A stretch of DNA of 64,000 nucleotides from K189A clade bacterium (lineage in GTDB: Bacteria > Pseudomonadota > Gammaproteobacteria > Pseudomonadales > Azotimanducaceae). The notes under the pieces were generated by a model. That model saw only the letters and a program-made list of their open reading frames with translations, was not told the DNA's origin and did not search any database. The stretch is from positions 1 through 64,000 of the forward strand of contig CACMHG010000007.1 in the NCBI GenBank assembly GCA_902613475.1, in the 5' to 3' direction. Of the stretch, positions 36,204 to 45,919 are shown in pieces. Position 1 is the first letter of the stretch, and every line of letters begins with the position of its first letter. The translations under genes and the position numbers were made by a program.

Positions 36204-37145
36204 TCAACCGCTGCAGGAACCGCCGCCCAGCACGCAAAACATCGCGCAGCTTGGATGGTTTAGCGGGACGGGTTGTTGGGCCTGGGCGAGACTTGAGCCC
36301 AATCGAAAACGTAGGTCATAGGCGAGCAGTGTGCAGGCCATCACCGAGGGTGCAGGGTCGCCCTTATGCTTGACGATCATTCGTGACGTCGCGCACATCA
36401 TGTTCTGAGGTTCCACACCGAGGATACCCCAGCATGATGTCGTGATTTCCGGCACCGCTTTGTTCGGGTCAATTTCCGGAAATAGGATTAGCGCGGTTGG
36501 ATCATCAACGTCGAAGGTAATACCGAACCCCGTCAGCATCTGCCGATAACCTTCCCGCAGGGTACGCTCATCCTCACCCCAGCGCGTGCGCCCCGCGAGG
36601 TAGAAAGTGAATTGGTTCTGATGCAGCCATTTCAACCCCTTGATCATCGGTGCCCAGGTGCCGGGGCCTCTCTCTTCCTCGTGCTGGGTCGCATCGAAGT
36701 GATCGATAGAAACGCGAAGGGTAAGTTGCCCGAAAAACTCTCGCTTCAAATCCAGCAGTCCCGCCTGAATACGTGGACGCATCATCGGTCTCATGGCGTT
36801 TGTGAGCACCAGTGCTGAGTACCCTGCACTAAGGGTCAGACGCAGAATCGCCAAAATATCCGGGTTCATAAAGGGCTCGCCGCCGGTAAAACCAATTTCT
36901 GTAGTGCCCAGTCCCTTCGCCTCGATCTCGTCCAGATAGCCCGCCACATCATCGAGTGATAAGTATTCGAGGCGGTCATTTTCCGGCGATGACTCAATGT
37001 AGCAATTATCGCAGGCGATATTGCATAGGGTGCCAGTGTTGAACCAAAGCGTTTCTAGCCCTGTCATCATAACCAGGGCTCTCGGCTCTCCCGTCGCGGT
37101 CGTGACCGGATCAACGAATAGCGCTGGAGTTGAATCTACTGCCAT
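36204..37145 (-). CDS. Radical SAM protein of uncharacterised family
   Basis: A 313-residue radical SAM enzyme. The [4Fe-4S] motif is C41-x3-C45-x2-C48 in TLCNIACDNCY, with GFTGGEPFMNPD as the glycine-rich SAM contact. The C-terminal quarter has more Cys (SCWGILG, MMCATSR, VMACTLL, CAMFCVLGGGSC), a SPASM-like arrangement for an extra cluster. The protein ends in GSCSG. AGGGTAATTAC precedes the ATG. It lies 63 bases downstream of dgoA on the same strand but has no clear sugar role. No precursor peptide gene is visible beside it. Reaction unknown. Confidence 0.85.
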   Translation of the reverse strand: MAVDSTPALFVDPVTTATGEPRALVMMTGLETLWFNTGTLCNIACDNCYIESSPENDRLEYLSLDDVAGYLDEIEAKGLGTTEIGFTGGEPFMNPDILAILRLTLSAGYSALVLTNAMRPMMRPRIQAGLLDLKREFFGQLTLRVSIDHFDATQHEEERGPGTWAPMIKGLKWLHQNQFTFYLAGRTRWGEDERTLREGYRQMLTGFGITFDVDDPTALILFPEIDPNKAVPEITTSCWGILGVEPQNMMCATSRMIVKHKGDPAPSVMACTLLAYDLRFRLGSSLAQAQQPVPLNHPSCAMFCVLGGGSCSG

Positions 37146-37208
37146 GTAATTACCCTGAGCCGATGGTGGCTAAAAGATTGATTGGGTGATCCCTACCTAG
37201 TTCGCTCC

Positions 37209-37847
37209 CTACATCGTCTTGGTGAGAGACATCGCTGACCAAACCAGTTTTGTTGCGCTGGCACTGATGTCTCCCAGGCTTTTGCCGGGCTTGTACAGTG
37301 CGCTCCCGAGACCAAAACCTGCTGCGCCGGCCTGCCAAAAGTCCGCCATATTATGACTGTCGATTCCGCCGACCGGTAGCAAAGGTACCGTGTCGGGAAT
37401 CACCGCACGCCAACTGGCGAGCACCTGGGGACCGATCGCCTCGGCGGGAAAGACTTTAACCGCGCTGGCGCCGGCGTGAATACTCGCGAAGGCCTCTGTT
37501 GGTGTCGCGGCCCCAGGAATTGTGATCATCCCGGCCTCGACACCTGCCTGAATTATCGGGAGATTGGTATTGGGTGCAACGATCAAACGACCGCCGTTTT
37601 CATGAACCTGACGCACCTGATCCGGCGCAAGCACGGTTCCTGCGCCAATGAGCATGACATCGCCAAATTGATGCGCGATACGTTGGATACTGTGCAGCGC
37701 TTGAGGAGAATTTAGAGGCACTTCAACCATGCGAAAACCTGCCTCAAACAAAGTCTCCGCAACAACCTCACAGTCCTTTGGCGTGATGCCGCGCAAAATT
37801 GCGATTAGGGGTAGGTCATCAAGGTATTCGTCAAGTACGCTCTTCAT
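37209..37847 (-). CDS. dgoA: 2-dehydro-3-deoxy-6-phosphogalactonate aldolase
   Basis: Class I (Schiff-base) aldolase of 212 residues. It splits KDPGal to pyruvate and glyceraldehyde 3-phosphate, the last step of the De Ley-Doudoroff galactose pathway. LPLIAILRGITP, E42 in VEVPLNSP, IGAGTVL and the Schiff-base K131 in VKVFPAE agree with E. coli DgoA, including the 89-residue E-to-K spacing. It starts 6 bases after dgoK stops, so they form an operon. The related KDPG aldolase Eda is less likely given the dgoK partner. Confidence 0.93.
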   Translation of the reverse strand: MKSVLDEYLDDLPLIAILRGITPKDCEVVAETLFEAGFRMVEVPLNSPQALHSIQRIAHQFGDVMLIGAGTVLAPDQVRQVHENGGRLIVAPNTNLPIIQAGVEAGMITIPGAATPTEAFASIHAGASAVKVFPAEAIGPQVLASWRAVIPDTVPLLPVGGIDSHNMADFWQAGAAGFGLGSALYKPGKSLGDISASATKLVWSAMSLTKTM

Positions 37848-37853
37848 GCTGCG

Positions 37854-38804
37854 TCATGCTCCTAGTTGTTGGCTTGCTGCAAGCAGATGCGCGTTAATGG
37901 CAAGCGCGCCGCTGATCGTAGCGGCCTTGGATTCGATGGCAACACTTGAGTGGCCAAGCACCTCGAGTGCGACTTGATATTTGTGAGCCAGCGACGGTGA
38001 CGCAACAATGCCAACGTGTTGGTCCGATTGACTCAGCTGGGCACCGATGTCGTGACCGATGATTATCCCAGACAGATACTCCAATCCGTCACTTTTTTCC
38101 CGCGCGCCGGTTAACTGCAGCGCGCGCACGCTGAACAAATGATGGAGCAGTCCCCCGTCTTTGCGCGCCGTTTCAATGCCACGCAGGAACGCAGGCTGAT
38201 TTTCGCTGTCTCTTTGCTCGAGCGACTGGGCCAGTAGGGAGTGCCGCCGGATTAGCTCGAAGAATTCACCAGCCATGCTTGTGGAAAAATGATCGATGTT
38301 CTCGCCGTTGGGGATCCATTTATTGTGGGTGCCCGGGAAGCACCAAATGTCAGGCTGTCTGGAGTACGTTTGCGCGCATAGCCGCTGCGCGCCAAAAAAT
38401 TGGGTCTCTTCGCCGCGCAGCACGTCCGGCATACCGGAAATCCCCGTGCCTTTGACCCCGGGTAAGATCCAGATTGGGCAACTGCTAATTCGCGTCACCA
38501 GCCTTGCCTCAGCCGCAAGCGCAGATGCAGACGCTGGGGCAGGAAGATGGGGGACTTCTTGCCAACCCGTCGGGCTGCCCACCATGCCACTGAGCAAAAC
38601 ATTTACTGGTCTAGCATCATCGATCCACCCGTGGATAACCGCTTTTAAGCAGTCTGCGTAGTTGTCTGGTTTGTTTCGTAGGCCTTGGTTATTTTCGACA
38701 TGCTTGATTACTGACCCATCGTTTGCGACAGCGTAGGCGCGCAAATTCGTCGTACCCCAGTCCACGCATATCAGGCTCAACGGTTTGTCTAGTTCGCCGG
38801 ACAC
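37854..38804 (-). CDS. dgoK: 2-dehydro-3-deoxygalactonokinase
   Basis: Phosphorylates 2-dehydro-3-deoxygalactonate with ATP to feed dgoA. It has 316 residues of the DgoK family. VDWGTTNLRAY near the N-terminus is the phosphate-1 loop, and ILPGVKGT, RGEETQFFGA and CFPGTHNKWI are family hallmarks. GTG start at 38804 with a weak ribosome site. First gene of dgoK-dgoA. No galactonate dehydratase (dgoD), lactonase or DgoR regulator is adjacent; those steps must be encoded elsewhere. Confidence 0.93.
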   Translation of the reverse strand: MSGELDKPLSLICVDWGTTNLRAYAVANDGSVIKHVENNQGLRNKPDNYADCLKAVIHGWIDDARPVNVLLSGMVGSPTGWQEVPHLPAPASASALAAEARLVTRISSCPIWILPGVKGTGISGMPDVLRGEETQFFGAQRLCAQTYSRQPDIWCFPGTHNKWIPNGENIDHFSTSMAGEFFELIRRHSLLAQSLEQRDSENQPAFLRGIETARKDGGLLHHLFSVRALQLTGAREKSDGLEYLSGIIIGHDIGAQLSQSDQHVGIVASPSLAHKYQVALEVLGHSSVAIESKAATISGALAINAHLLAASQQLGA

Positions 38805-39193
38805 GAGGCTAGCGCAAGAGGGCTTTGTCGAGAGCAGAACCGACTGCTTTATCCGTGACTATCGCGTAATTGAACACTGCAATAGCTGTCGGAGTATCGG
38901 ATCGCATATTGATCTTGACTAATTCTCTTCGATTATTAGGTGAGATCTCTGCGCAGTTTGCTTCGTTCGGACGCATTAGAGCCAACTAACTCGGTTAGCG
39001 GATTGTGGCAATGATTTTCGGGGTGGTGGAGCGCCTTGTTTGAGTAGAACGCTCGAAAATGACGAAATCAAGGCTAATTCCTCCACGAAAACCAGCGATC
39101 CTTTTTTGCATGTATGGACGGTCGTTCAGCAGTCGAACTGCGATTTCCAACGGCATTGGGACAGGCATTTATTGAATATGTCTCTTTGGTTGT
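38805..39193. other. 389-base gap without a confident gene
   Basis: Upstream region of dgoK and downstream region of the GST gene, at the edge of a more A+T-rich stretch. A small inverted repeat CTAAC-TCG-GTTAG sits at 38986-38998. A 55-codon frame from TTG 39040 to TGA 39207 is open but matches nothing I know and overlaps the GST gene, so I do not call it. Confidence 0.5.
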
Positions 39194-39811
39194 TTAGTAA
39201 TTACTGATGCTGGGGCGCCGGCTTACTCTCTGGTGCCAATCCCATAGATGCAGCAGCCCCTCCGAAGGCTTGAGGTCGACCATGGCCCCAGCAAAGTCGA
39301 TCATGCACAGGGCAGAAATATCGGCAATAGAAAAACGTTCACCGGCGATAAAGGGGCGCGCGGAGAGCTCTTCGTTTATTCGCGCATAATATTTGCGCGT
39401 GAGGCTCGTGCCCCTAAGGCGCTGCGCTTCTATGGGCTCAACAATTCCAGCAGCGGCGACGATCGGGCCGTTAACCCACGCTGCACCAATGCTCGGATGC
39501 AGTTCAAACTCGATGTGTCTGTGATGAGCTTCGATTAAGGCTGTTTCTAGCGCGTCTCTTCCAAAGAGATTAGGCTCTGGTGCGAGTGCCTCTATGTATC
39601 TACAAATCGCTACGCTCTCAGCTATGCAGGTACCGTCGTCCAGTTCGAGCACTGGAATTTTGCCGCTGGGGTTTTTTCTCAAAAATTCAGGTCGCTTGGT
39701 ATCACCGGCACGTAGATCAAGGTTAACAACGTCAAGTTGAAGATTTTTCTCTGCCGCAAAAATCAAAACCCTTCGCGGATTAGGGGCCTCTGGAAAACTG
39801 TATAGCTTCAT
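39194..39811 (-). CDS. Glutathione S-transferase family protein
   Basis: A 205-residue GST. The N-terminal thioredoxin fold has MKLYSFPEAPNPRRVLI, with the cis-Pro region GKIPVLELDDG and the glutathione-contact ES in IAESVAICRYIE. The C-terminal helical domain contains the N-capping box and hydrophobic staple in FSIADIS. ATG at 39811 is preferred over a GTG at 39820. Uses glutathione for conjugation, isomerisation or dehalogenation; the substrate is unknown. First gene of the lower-G+C stretch, on the opposite strand to the peptidase and receptor genes. Confidence 0.9.
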   Translation of the reverse strand: MKLYSFPEAPNPRRVLIFAAEKNLQLDVVNLDLRAGDTKRPEFLRKNPSGKIPVLELDDGTCIAESVAICRYIEALAPEPNLFGRDALETALIEAHHRHIEFELHPSIGAAWVNGPIVAAAGIVEPIEAQRLRGTSLTRKYYARINEELSARPFIAGERFSIADISALCMIDFAGAMVDLKPSEGLLHLWDWHQRVSRRPSISNY

Positions 39812-40358
39812 TGCAAACACAACTGGGAGAGTTGAGTGGCTAACACGCGAGAGGACCCGCCCCTAAACGCACGTAAGAACAAGCTAGTCGACAAGCCTTA
39901 CTGCAGCAGGTCGGGAAAATGTCGAGCATGCAAAATTTATCTCTAAAATTTAGGAGTGCGTTTTGTTGCGGATGATTTTCTACAAGCAATTTGTGCTGCG
40001 ATGGTCACAGGAATCTTCCTGATTGATAACACCGAGCTGAAACTTTTTCTTAGCGGCGAAACTCTCGGCAAGTCTAGGACAGTAAGTGCAGACACGGTCA
40101 CAGAGGTCAATCTCATTCGGCCAATGGTTCCCAAAAGCTGGACAAACGTTAACACAGTTTCGAGGGGCTGGTAACAAACAGACGGCAAGCCGGTGACGCG
40201 TAGCCTCCAGGGCGTTAATCTCCCGGTAACGAACGAGGATGAATACGGTCCAAAGTTTTTTATAGGATCAAAAGCCCAGGGTAACGCCTAGCAAAAAGAT
40301 GCGGTTGTTTCGTCCGTTTTACTCGATCAACAAGACAGCGATATGTGTAGGTAAAGAT
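39812..40358. other. 547-base gap upstream of S9 peptidase, no confident gene
   Basis: Open frames of 60-80 codons exist on both strands (for example 39956-40174 plus and 39980-40177 minus), but none has a convincing ribosome site and a recognisable sequence. The minus-strand frame has seven Cys and could be read as a small Cys-rich protein, but this is weak. Promoters for the divergent GST and peptidase genes should lie here. Confidence 0.5.
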
Positions 40359-42350
40359 ATGAAAGTAAAGATAACAGAGGTTCTATGCTTGATAGGGATG
40401 CTGATAATTTCATTCACGGCGTCAGCAGACGAGAAAGCAATATCGCTCGAGCAGGCGTCGGAAATATTCGCCCAACGAGGCTTTGTAACGGACATTCAGA
40501 TATCACCCGACGGGAAGCATTATTTCGTTGTTGCTGAACAATTCAATGACCAAACTTTGTCTATTTTTGAATTAGAAACGAACGAGCTGGTCAGGGTTGT
40601 TGATTTTGATCGCAGATGGAAAGCGGATTCGACTGCCTGGATTTCGAATGAACACATCGCGATTGGACCAGCCATAAAACCCTTAGGCGACTACAGGCGG
40701 TTATCGACAAGCGTACTCGTCGTTATCGATTTGAAAAATTATATTAAGCCGGTATTTGGACCTTTGACGCGCGATAGGGCCGGGGCTCGCCGTACTCTTG
40801 TTCAGGACGGATCCGCCTCACTAATGGATCCATTGCTTGACGAACCTGGTTGGATAAAAGTTGAAATAGCACATGGATTTAAAGTCGGTTTTGCTGATCT
40901 CGAGTTCAAAACTGGGAAAATTAGGAATTTGAAGTGGGGTCCTAACTGGGCGTGCAGGTTCGTCATGGATGAAAACGCGAACGTAGAGCTATGCTCCACT
41001 CAACAGCTGGATTCAGGACGAGACCGAGAAAAAAAGGTTTACGAAATCTATTCCCTTGAGGATGACAAGTGGAATCGTGTCTACGAGGGCCCTGCGTACC
41101 ACACAACAGTTGTATCAAGCCCGATTAAGGGAACGAACAAATTCCTGGCGGCTAAAGAATCGCCGTCATCTCGTCTGGGGCTGTACGAATTCGATCTTGC
41201 TAGTCGCGAATTCACAGAACTCTACACCGATACCGATTTCGATTTCGATATTCGCGGTGTCGGGTATGACAGGGAAGCGGGAATATCGAGTATTGCCGTT
41301 CACAACCCGCTGCCGAATTACCTCTATTTGGAACCAGCAGGAACCCTCGCGAAGGTGCATCAGCAACTCGTTGCATCCTTTCCAGAACATTACGTTTCCA
41401 TTAGGAGTCACACACAGGACATGAGCAAGTTGGTTTTCAGCGTCAGCTCATCACAAAATCCTGGAACCTACTACCTCTTTGACCGATCGAAAAAAGAAGT
41501 TCGTTATCTCGCCGACGTCGCGCCGGATATCGCTGCCCTCCCACTTGAGAGAATGGAGCCATTTAGCTTCGTTTCGACTGATGGGTTGAAAATACACGGC
41601 CTTTTCACTCCTGGTGTAGCCGGCGGGATCAAAGGTTCCGTGACCATTGCCCACGGGGGACCTCACGGACCATATGACCCCTGGATGTATAGGGGTGAGG
41701 TCCATTTTTTCTCTCAGCTTGGTTACAACGTAATTCAGGTTAATTTTCGCGGTTCCGGCGGTTTCGGCCGCAACTTTGAGGAGGCGGGTTACCTCGAGTG
41801 GAGTGGCAAAATGATCGATGACATCATCGAAGGCACTCGCTTCATAAGCGACCAGAAGAATCTACCCGATGCCAGGTGCATATACGGAGGAAGTTATGGG
41901 GGGTTTGCAGCAGCAAGTGCCGCATTTAGGTACCCTGATTTCTTCGATTGTGCCGCCGGTCATGTTGGCGTTTATGATATGGCGTTGATGTACTCGACTG
42001 GTGATATAGAAGACCGGAAAGCTGGCATTGATTACTTGAATCGTGTCTTGGGTGCTGACAAAGAAAAGCGCCGCAGGGATTCGCCGGTCAACAACGTAGA
42101 AAAGATAGAGATACCAATGCTGCTGACTCACGGGAACCAAGATTACCGAGCGGACGTTTTGAACTCAAAAAGAATGGAACGAAGGCTAAAGGCGGCGGGA
42201 AAGGAGGTTGAAACGATGTACGTGATGAGAGAGACACATGGGTTTGCATCGATTGAGAACGAAAAGAAGCGACTGAGTCAATTAGGAGCGTTTGTGGAAC
42301 GGCACACTGCCCCGAAGATCAATTTAGCCTCGTTACAAGGCGGGCGCTAA
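40359..42350 (+). CDS. Secreted S9-family (prolyl oligopeptidase-like) peptidase
   Basis: Serine peptidase of 663 residues with an N-terminal signal peptide (MKVKITEVLC to the cut near TASA). An N-terminal beta-propeller of about 380 residues is followed by an alpha/beta hydrolase domain. HGGPHGPYDPW and nucleophile S512 in GGSYGGF, D595 in GNQDYR and H627 in ETHGF complete the triad. It should act in the periplasm on short peptides or peptide-like molecules. It precedes a TonB-dependent receptor gene on the same strand by 228 bases. Pairing of S9 peptidases with receptors is known for peptide uptake and for lasso-peptide isopeptidases. ATG at 40359 is chosen since the signal peptide follows it. 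Confidence 0.9.
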   Translation: MKVKITEVLCLIGMLIISFTASADEKAISLEQASEIFAQRGFVTDIQISPDGKHYFVVAEQFNDQTLSIFELETNELVRVVDFDRRWKADSTAWISNEHIAIGPAIKPLGDYRRLSTSVLVVIDLKNYIKPVFGPLTRDRAGARRTLVQDGSASLMDPLLDEPGWIKVEIAHGFKVGFADLEFKTGKIRNLKWGPNWACRFVMDENANVELCSTQQLDSGRDREKKVYEIYSLEDDKWNRVYEGPAYHTTVVSSPIKGTNKFLAAKESPSSRLGLYEFDLASREFTELYTDTDFDFDIRGVGYDREAGISSIAVHNPLPNYLYLEPAGTLAKVHQQLVASFPEHYVSIRSHTQDMSKLVFSVSSSQNPGTYYLFDRSKKEVRYLADVAPDIAALPLERMEPFSFVSTDGLKIHGLFTPGVAGGIKGSVTIAHGGPHGPYDPWMYRGEVHFFSQLGYNVIQVNFRGSGGFGRNFEEAGYLEWSGKMIDDIIEGTRFISDQKNLPDARCIYGGSYGGFAAASAAFRYPDFFDCAAGHVGVYDMALMYSTGDIEDRKAGIDYLNRVLGADKEKRRRDSPVNNVEKIEIPMLLTHGNQDYRADVLNSKRMERRLKAAGKEVETMYVMRETHGFASIENEKKRLSQLGAFVERHTAPKINLASLQGGR

Positions 42351-42578
42351 CCAAAGAGCGAGTGAAGGCATCCGGGAGACTTCAATTCCAAGCAACTGAT
42401 TCTAAGAAGGTAAGTAGTCGTTATCGGAGCAGAGGGCCGATGCAGGTCTTTTTACGATCAAGGAGCGTAATTGGGCTTAAAAATGGAAACAAAATGTGTC
42501 AAATATGTTTCGAGCTCGCTACAAGTTGGTTAAACTTTCACCGAGAATTAGAGGCGTTTTATTACATTAGGGAAGATA

Positions 42579-45209
42579 ATGAAATTTAATTTTGAAAAAA
42601 AGGCACTTAGTCGTGCAGTTGGAGCCATTGTTGCTGCTTCAGCCGTTGGCTTCACGGGCTCTGTCTTCGCCGAAGGAGCGGACGAGGCGGCTGAAGATGA
42701 GACGATCGAGCAGGTGATCGTGACGGGTTCTAGGATCGCAAGAGCGGTTCAGGATAATGTTGCACCTATCACGATTATCTCTGCAGCGGAGCTAGATATA
42801 TCGGGTTATACTAGTGTTGCGGACGTTCTTCGCAACACAACCTACAACACAGTTGGCTCATTCAGAGAACGTTCGGGCACAAGTTTTGGCCAAATCGCAC
42901 TTATCGATCTGAGGGGATTAGGACCAGACAGAACGGCGGTACTCATAAACGGTCGGCGTGTCCCAGGGAACCCGTTTACCGGGGGCTCTTCCGTTGACCT
43001 CAACACGATCCCTTTTTCCGCTATCAGGCGAATCGAAATACTGCGAGACTCTGCATCCGCGGTGTACGGCGCTGATGCTCTTGGCGGTGTCGTGAACATC
43101 GTCATGAGAGATGATTACAGCGGCGCGGAGCTGGAAATAGGCGGAGAGATGCCTAGCGCAGAAGGCGCTGAAGCTGAGAAAATTAATTTTCTTTTCGGTT
43201 CATCCAGTGACCGGGGAAAAATTATCGTGGCGGCCGACTACTTCAAGAAAGAAGCGATTTTTGACGTCGATCGAGACTACAGCGCGACGCAAGTCAACGG
43301 CACGGGATTTGGCGATACGGTCGGCATAAGCGTTGGCGGGAACACAGGCTTTACGCCGAACTTTAGCGATGCTTGGGCGGTAGGGGACTGTGACACGTCG
43401 TTGTATGCCGGAGTGTTTACCGACCCCTTTGGTATTCCTGGCGACGGTTGCGGATTCGGTTATGCTGACATATCCGCACAAACCGGTTCTTACGACCGTT
43501 ATTCCACTTTCGTAGATGCCAGCTATCAAATTAGCGATTCGCTACAAGCATATACCGAGGTACGTTATGCGAGAGTAAACAGCTTTGGCCGTTATGCTCC
43601 GGCAGTTGGATTCTTCAGCGTCGACGAGGAAGCTCGGATTGAGAATGGTTTGGATCCCGTTCCAGAGGCAAACGGCCAGAGGTGGAGTGCGTTTCATCGT
43701 TTTGTAGGGCACGGACCGCGAGACGACAACACCACCAGGGATGAGTTTGACTTTGTTGTCGGTATGGAAGGCTCCATCCTCGACGACAACGTCACATTCG
43801 ATGCGTTTGCCAGACACTACTACTACAGCGCGAGCGAATTGGGCGACACTTACATCGTACAAAGCATCCTCGAGGATCTCGTTGCCACCGGCGCCTATGA
43901 CGTAGTGAATCCAGCCTCTCCAGCGAATGCGGACGGAGTGCTTGCAAGCTCGGCGACTTTGACCAGAGATCTAGACACAAAGTTTAATCAGATTGGCGTG
44001 AGTCTTAACGGCTCGGCTATTGATCTTGGTTACGGCGCTGTTAGTTGGGCCGTAGGAGCTGAATGGGCAGAAGAGGAATACAACGATAATTACGACAAGC
44101 AACGAGAGGCGGGAAATATCATCGGCTCAGCTGGAAATTCGGCTGCCGGGGATAGGGATCGAAAGGCCCTTTTCGGTGAATTATTGATTCCCATCTACGA
44201 GGGACTAGAAGGCGGTTTAGCTGTTCGGTACGACGATTATAGCGACTTCGGAGATTCTACGACGATGGCCGCAAACCTTCGTTACCAGCCAGAATTTGCC
44301 GACTGGCTTGTCTTGCGAGCTTCGTTCAACGAAGGATTCAAGGCACCAAATCTTACAGATCTCTACAGCAAACAGAGTCAATCTTTTAACAACGTTGTGG
44401 ACATCCCTCAGTGTGAATCTAATGGAACACCTGTAGCGGATTGCCCCTCTTACCAAGTGGAGAATTATACGGGCGGTAACCCTGCGTTAGAGGCAGAGGA
44501 AGCGGATGCGTATAACGTTGGGTTTGTGATAAACCCGCCACAAGTCGAGGGGCTGTCGTTCAGTTTTGACTACTTTGAAATCCAATCTGAAGGTCGCGCT
44601 GCGAACCTTTCGCTGGCTCAGCTTGTACGGTTCGCTGCTGAAGGCAACCTCCCCGCTGGCACAGCGGTTGTTCGGGGAGCTCCTACGGCAACAGGTCTGG
44701 GTCGACTCGTTCGAATAGACAACGTTATTACGAACGCTGCGGCTCTTGACGTAAAGGGGTATGACGCAGAGGTGAAGTACTCTGAAGATTTCGACTTCGG
44801 TACGCTAACATCTAGGCTTAATTGGTCTAGAAATGACGAGTATCTGTACCAAGGGTCGGTTGACTCTGCGGCCTCCGACTTCAGCGGAGAAGAGGGATAC
44901 CCCGAGGATAGGATTAACTTGACTCTCAATCTCAAAAGGGATGATTGGCAGTTTAACTATTCCTCTGTATACATCGGCGATCATGGAGACGGGGTAGCGA
45001 ATGATTTCGACAGTTACTTGACCCATGACTTTACGATGGAGTATCAATCCCCCTACGATCTGACGGTACTACTCGGAGTTCTAAACTTCACCGATGAAGA
45101 ACCCATTATCGATCCACTGGGTGGTTGGAATGCGACGGATAGCATCACGAAATATCTCTACGATCTTGCGGGTCGTAGAACTGTGGTGCAGGTCAAGTAC
45201 GAGTTCTAG
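42579..45209 (+). CDS. TonB-dependent outer membrane receptor
   Basis: A 22-strand barrel transporter of 876 residues. It has a signal peptide (cut after SVFA), a TonB box-like EQVIVTGSRI near residue 47 and a plug with VLINGRRVPGNPF and RIEILRDSASAVYGADALGGVVNIV. The barrel ends in the terminal Phe typical of outer membrane proteins (VQVKYEF). It imports a large or scarce ligand using the proton motive force. The preceding peptidase and following oxygenase and methyltransferase suggest a peptide or modified small molecule, which is inference. No sigma/anti-sigma pair (FecI/FecR) is adjacent. A strong hairpin follows the stop. Confidence 0.96.
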   Translation: MKFNFEKKALSRAVGAIVAASAVGFTGSVFAEGADEAAEDETIEQVIVTGSRIARAVQDNVAPITIISAAELDISGYTSVADVLRNTTYNTVGSFRERSGTSFGQIALIDLRGLGPDRTAVLINGRRVPGNPFTGGSSVDLNTIPFSAIRRIEILRDSASAVYGADALGGVVNIVMRDDYSGAELEIGGEMPSAEGAEAEKINFLFGSSSDRGKIIVAADYFKKEAIFDVDRDYSATQVNGTGFGDTVGISVGGNTGFTPNFSDAWAVGDCDTSLYAGVFTDPFGIPGDGCGFGYADISAQTGSYDRYSTFVDASYQISDSLQAYTEVRYARVNSFGRYAPAVGFFSVDEEARIENGLDPVPEANGQRWSAFHRFVGHGPRDDNTTRDEFDFVVGMEGSILDDNVTFDAFARHYYYSASELGDTYIVQSILEDLVATGAYDVVNPASPANADGVLASSATLTRDLDTKFNQIGVSLNGSAIDLGYGAVSWAVGAEWAEEEYNDNYDKQREAGNIIGSAGNSAAGDRDRKALFGELLIPIYEGLEGGLAVRYDDYSDFGDSTTMAANLRYQPEFADWLVLRASFNEGFKAPNLTDLYSKQSQSFNNVVDIPQCESNGTPVADCPSYQVENYTGGNPALEAEEADAYNVGFVINPPQVEGLSFSFDYFEIQSEGRAANLSLAQLVRFAAEGNLPAGTAVVRGAPTATGLGRLVRIDNVITNAAALDVKGYDAEVKYSEDFDFGTLTSRLNWSRNDEYLYQGSVDSAASDFSGEEGYPEDRINLTLNLKRDDWQFNYSSVYIGDHGDGVANDFDSYLTHDFTMEYQSPYDLTVLLGVLNFTDEEPIIDPLGGWNATDSITKYLYDLAGRRTVVQVKYEF

Positions 45210-45221
45210 CGTAACGTGCTC

Positions 45222-45250
45222 GGGTCTCGGTCGCTTGGCCGAGACCCTTT
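45222..45250 (+). terminator. Strong hairpin after TonB-dependent receptor
   Basis: GGGTCTCGG (45222-45230) pairs perfectly with CCGAGACCC (45239-45247) around an 8-nt loop, followed by three T. It sits 12 bases after the receptor stop and 22 bases before the next ATG on the same strand. It may be a terminator or a partial one that lowers expression of the downstream pair. Confidence 0.7.
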
Positions 45251-45271
45251 CACCCCGAGGAACAAGTTGGG

Positions 45272-45919
45272 ATGATTCAAAAGCTCTTCTCAACCCCAAT
45301 CTACCACAACAACATCGGTGACGAATCTCTACGGAAATCCCTTTACAGAGCTATTGCCTCACGTAAAAACCATAAGTTTAAACATCCAAATTCCCCGCAA
45401 GGAGAATTTAAAAATTTGTTTGAAAGTCGATTCGATTTTCTACAGGAAGTGGCCGAGCCAGCAATCCGGCAGCTTTCGATACAGATAGACACTCACCTAA
45501 ATGCCTTCCTGGCGGTCGTTACTGGTTCTGAACCGCATGACATCGATATGAAGAGTCTCGGGTGTGAAAGCTGGTTTCATGTAACGACGCATGGCGGCTA
45601 TTTTCAGCCTCACCATCACCCAAACGCTAGCTGGAGCGTTGTGTATTGCGTAGATAACGGTTTTTCCGGTCAGGACTCTGATTTTGAAGAATCGGGTCAT
45701 CTCGTTTTTATCGATCCAAGACAGGCGTCTATGTTCCTAGACGAGCATGGTCGCCAGCTGCACAGAGACATATCCTTTGATGGCGCCAAATATTTTTTGG
45801 CGAATGGTGATGTTGTTATTTTCCCTTCTTATCTCCATCACTATGTAAGCCCTTATTACGGCGATTCTGAGCGAATCACCGTAGCCGCCAATTTTTGGGG
45901 TAGGCATCGTAATGCATGA
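45272..45919 (+). CDS. Putative 2OG-Fe(II) oxygenase (2OG-FeII_Oxy_5 type)
   Basis: A 215-residue protein resembling the TIGR02466/PF13759 family as I recall it. The sequence WFHVTTHGGYFQPHHHPNAS gives iron-ligand candidates H114-H116. The distal pair H189-H190 is in PSYLHHYVSPYYGD, and R201 in SERITVAANFW is the likely 2-oxoglutarate contact. Members are often found beside TonB-dependent receptors. The substrate is unknown. GAGGA lies 10-14 bases upstream of the ATG. The stop overlaps the methyltransferase start by 8 bases, so the two are translationally coupled. Confidence 0.78.
   Translation: MIQKLFSTPIYHNNIGDESLRKSLYRAIASRKNHKFKHPNSPQGEFKNLFESRFDFLQEVAEPAIRQLSIQIDTHLNAFLAVVTGSEPHDIDMKSLGCESWFHVTTHGGYFQPHHHPNASWSVVYCVDNGFSGQDSDFEESGHLVFIDPRQASMFLDEHGRQLHRDISFDGAKYFLANGDVVIFPSYLHHYVSPYYGDSERITVAANFWGRHRNA

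Noticed and set aside
39040-39207. 55-codon frame beginning TTG, thought to be a regulator fragment.
   Set aside because: No helix-turn-helix or other motif could be shown, and it overlaps the GST gene's end.
39956-40174. 72-codon frame on the plus strand and Cys-rich 65-codon frame on the minus strand upstream of the peptidase.
   Set aside because: Both lack a good ribosome site and recognisable sequence, and they overlap each other on opposite strands.
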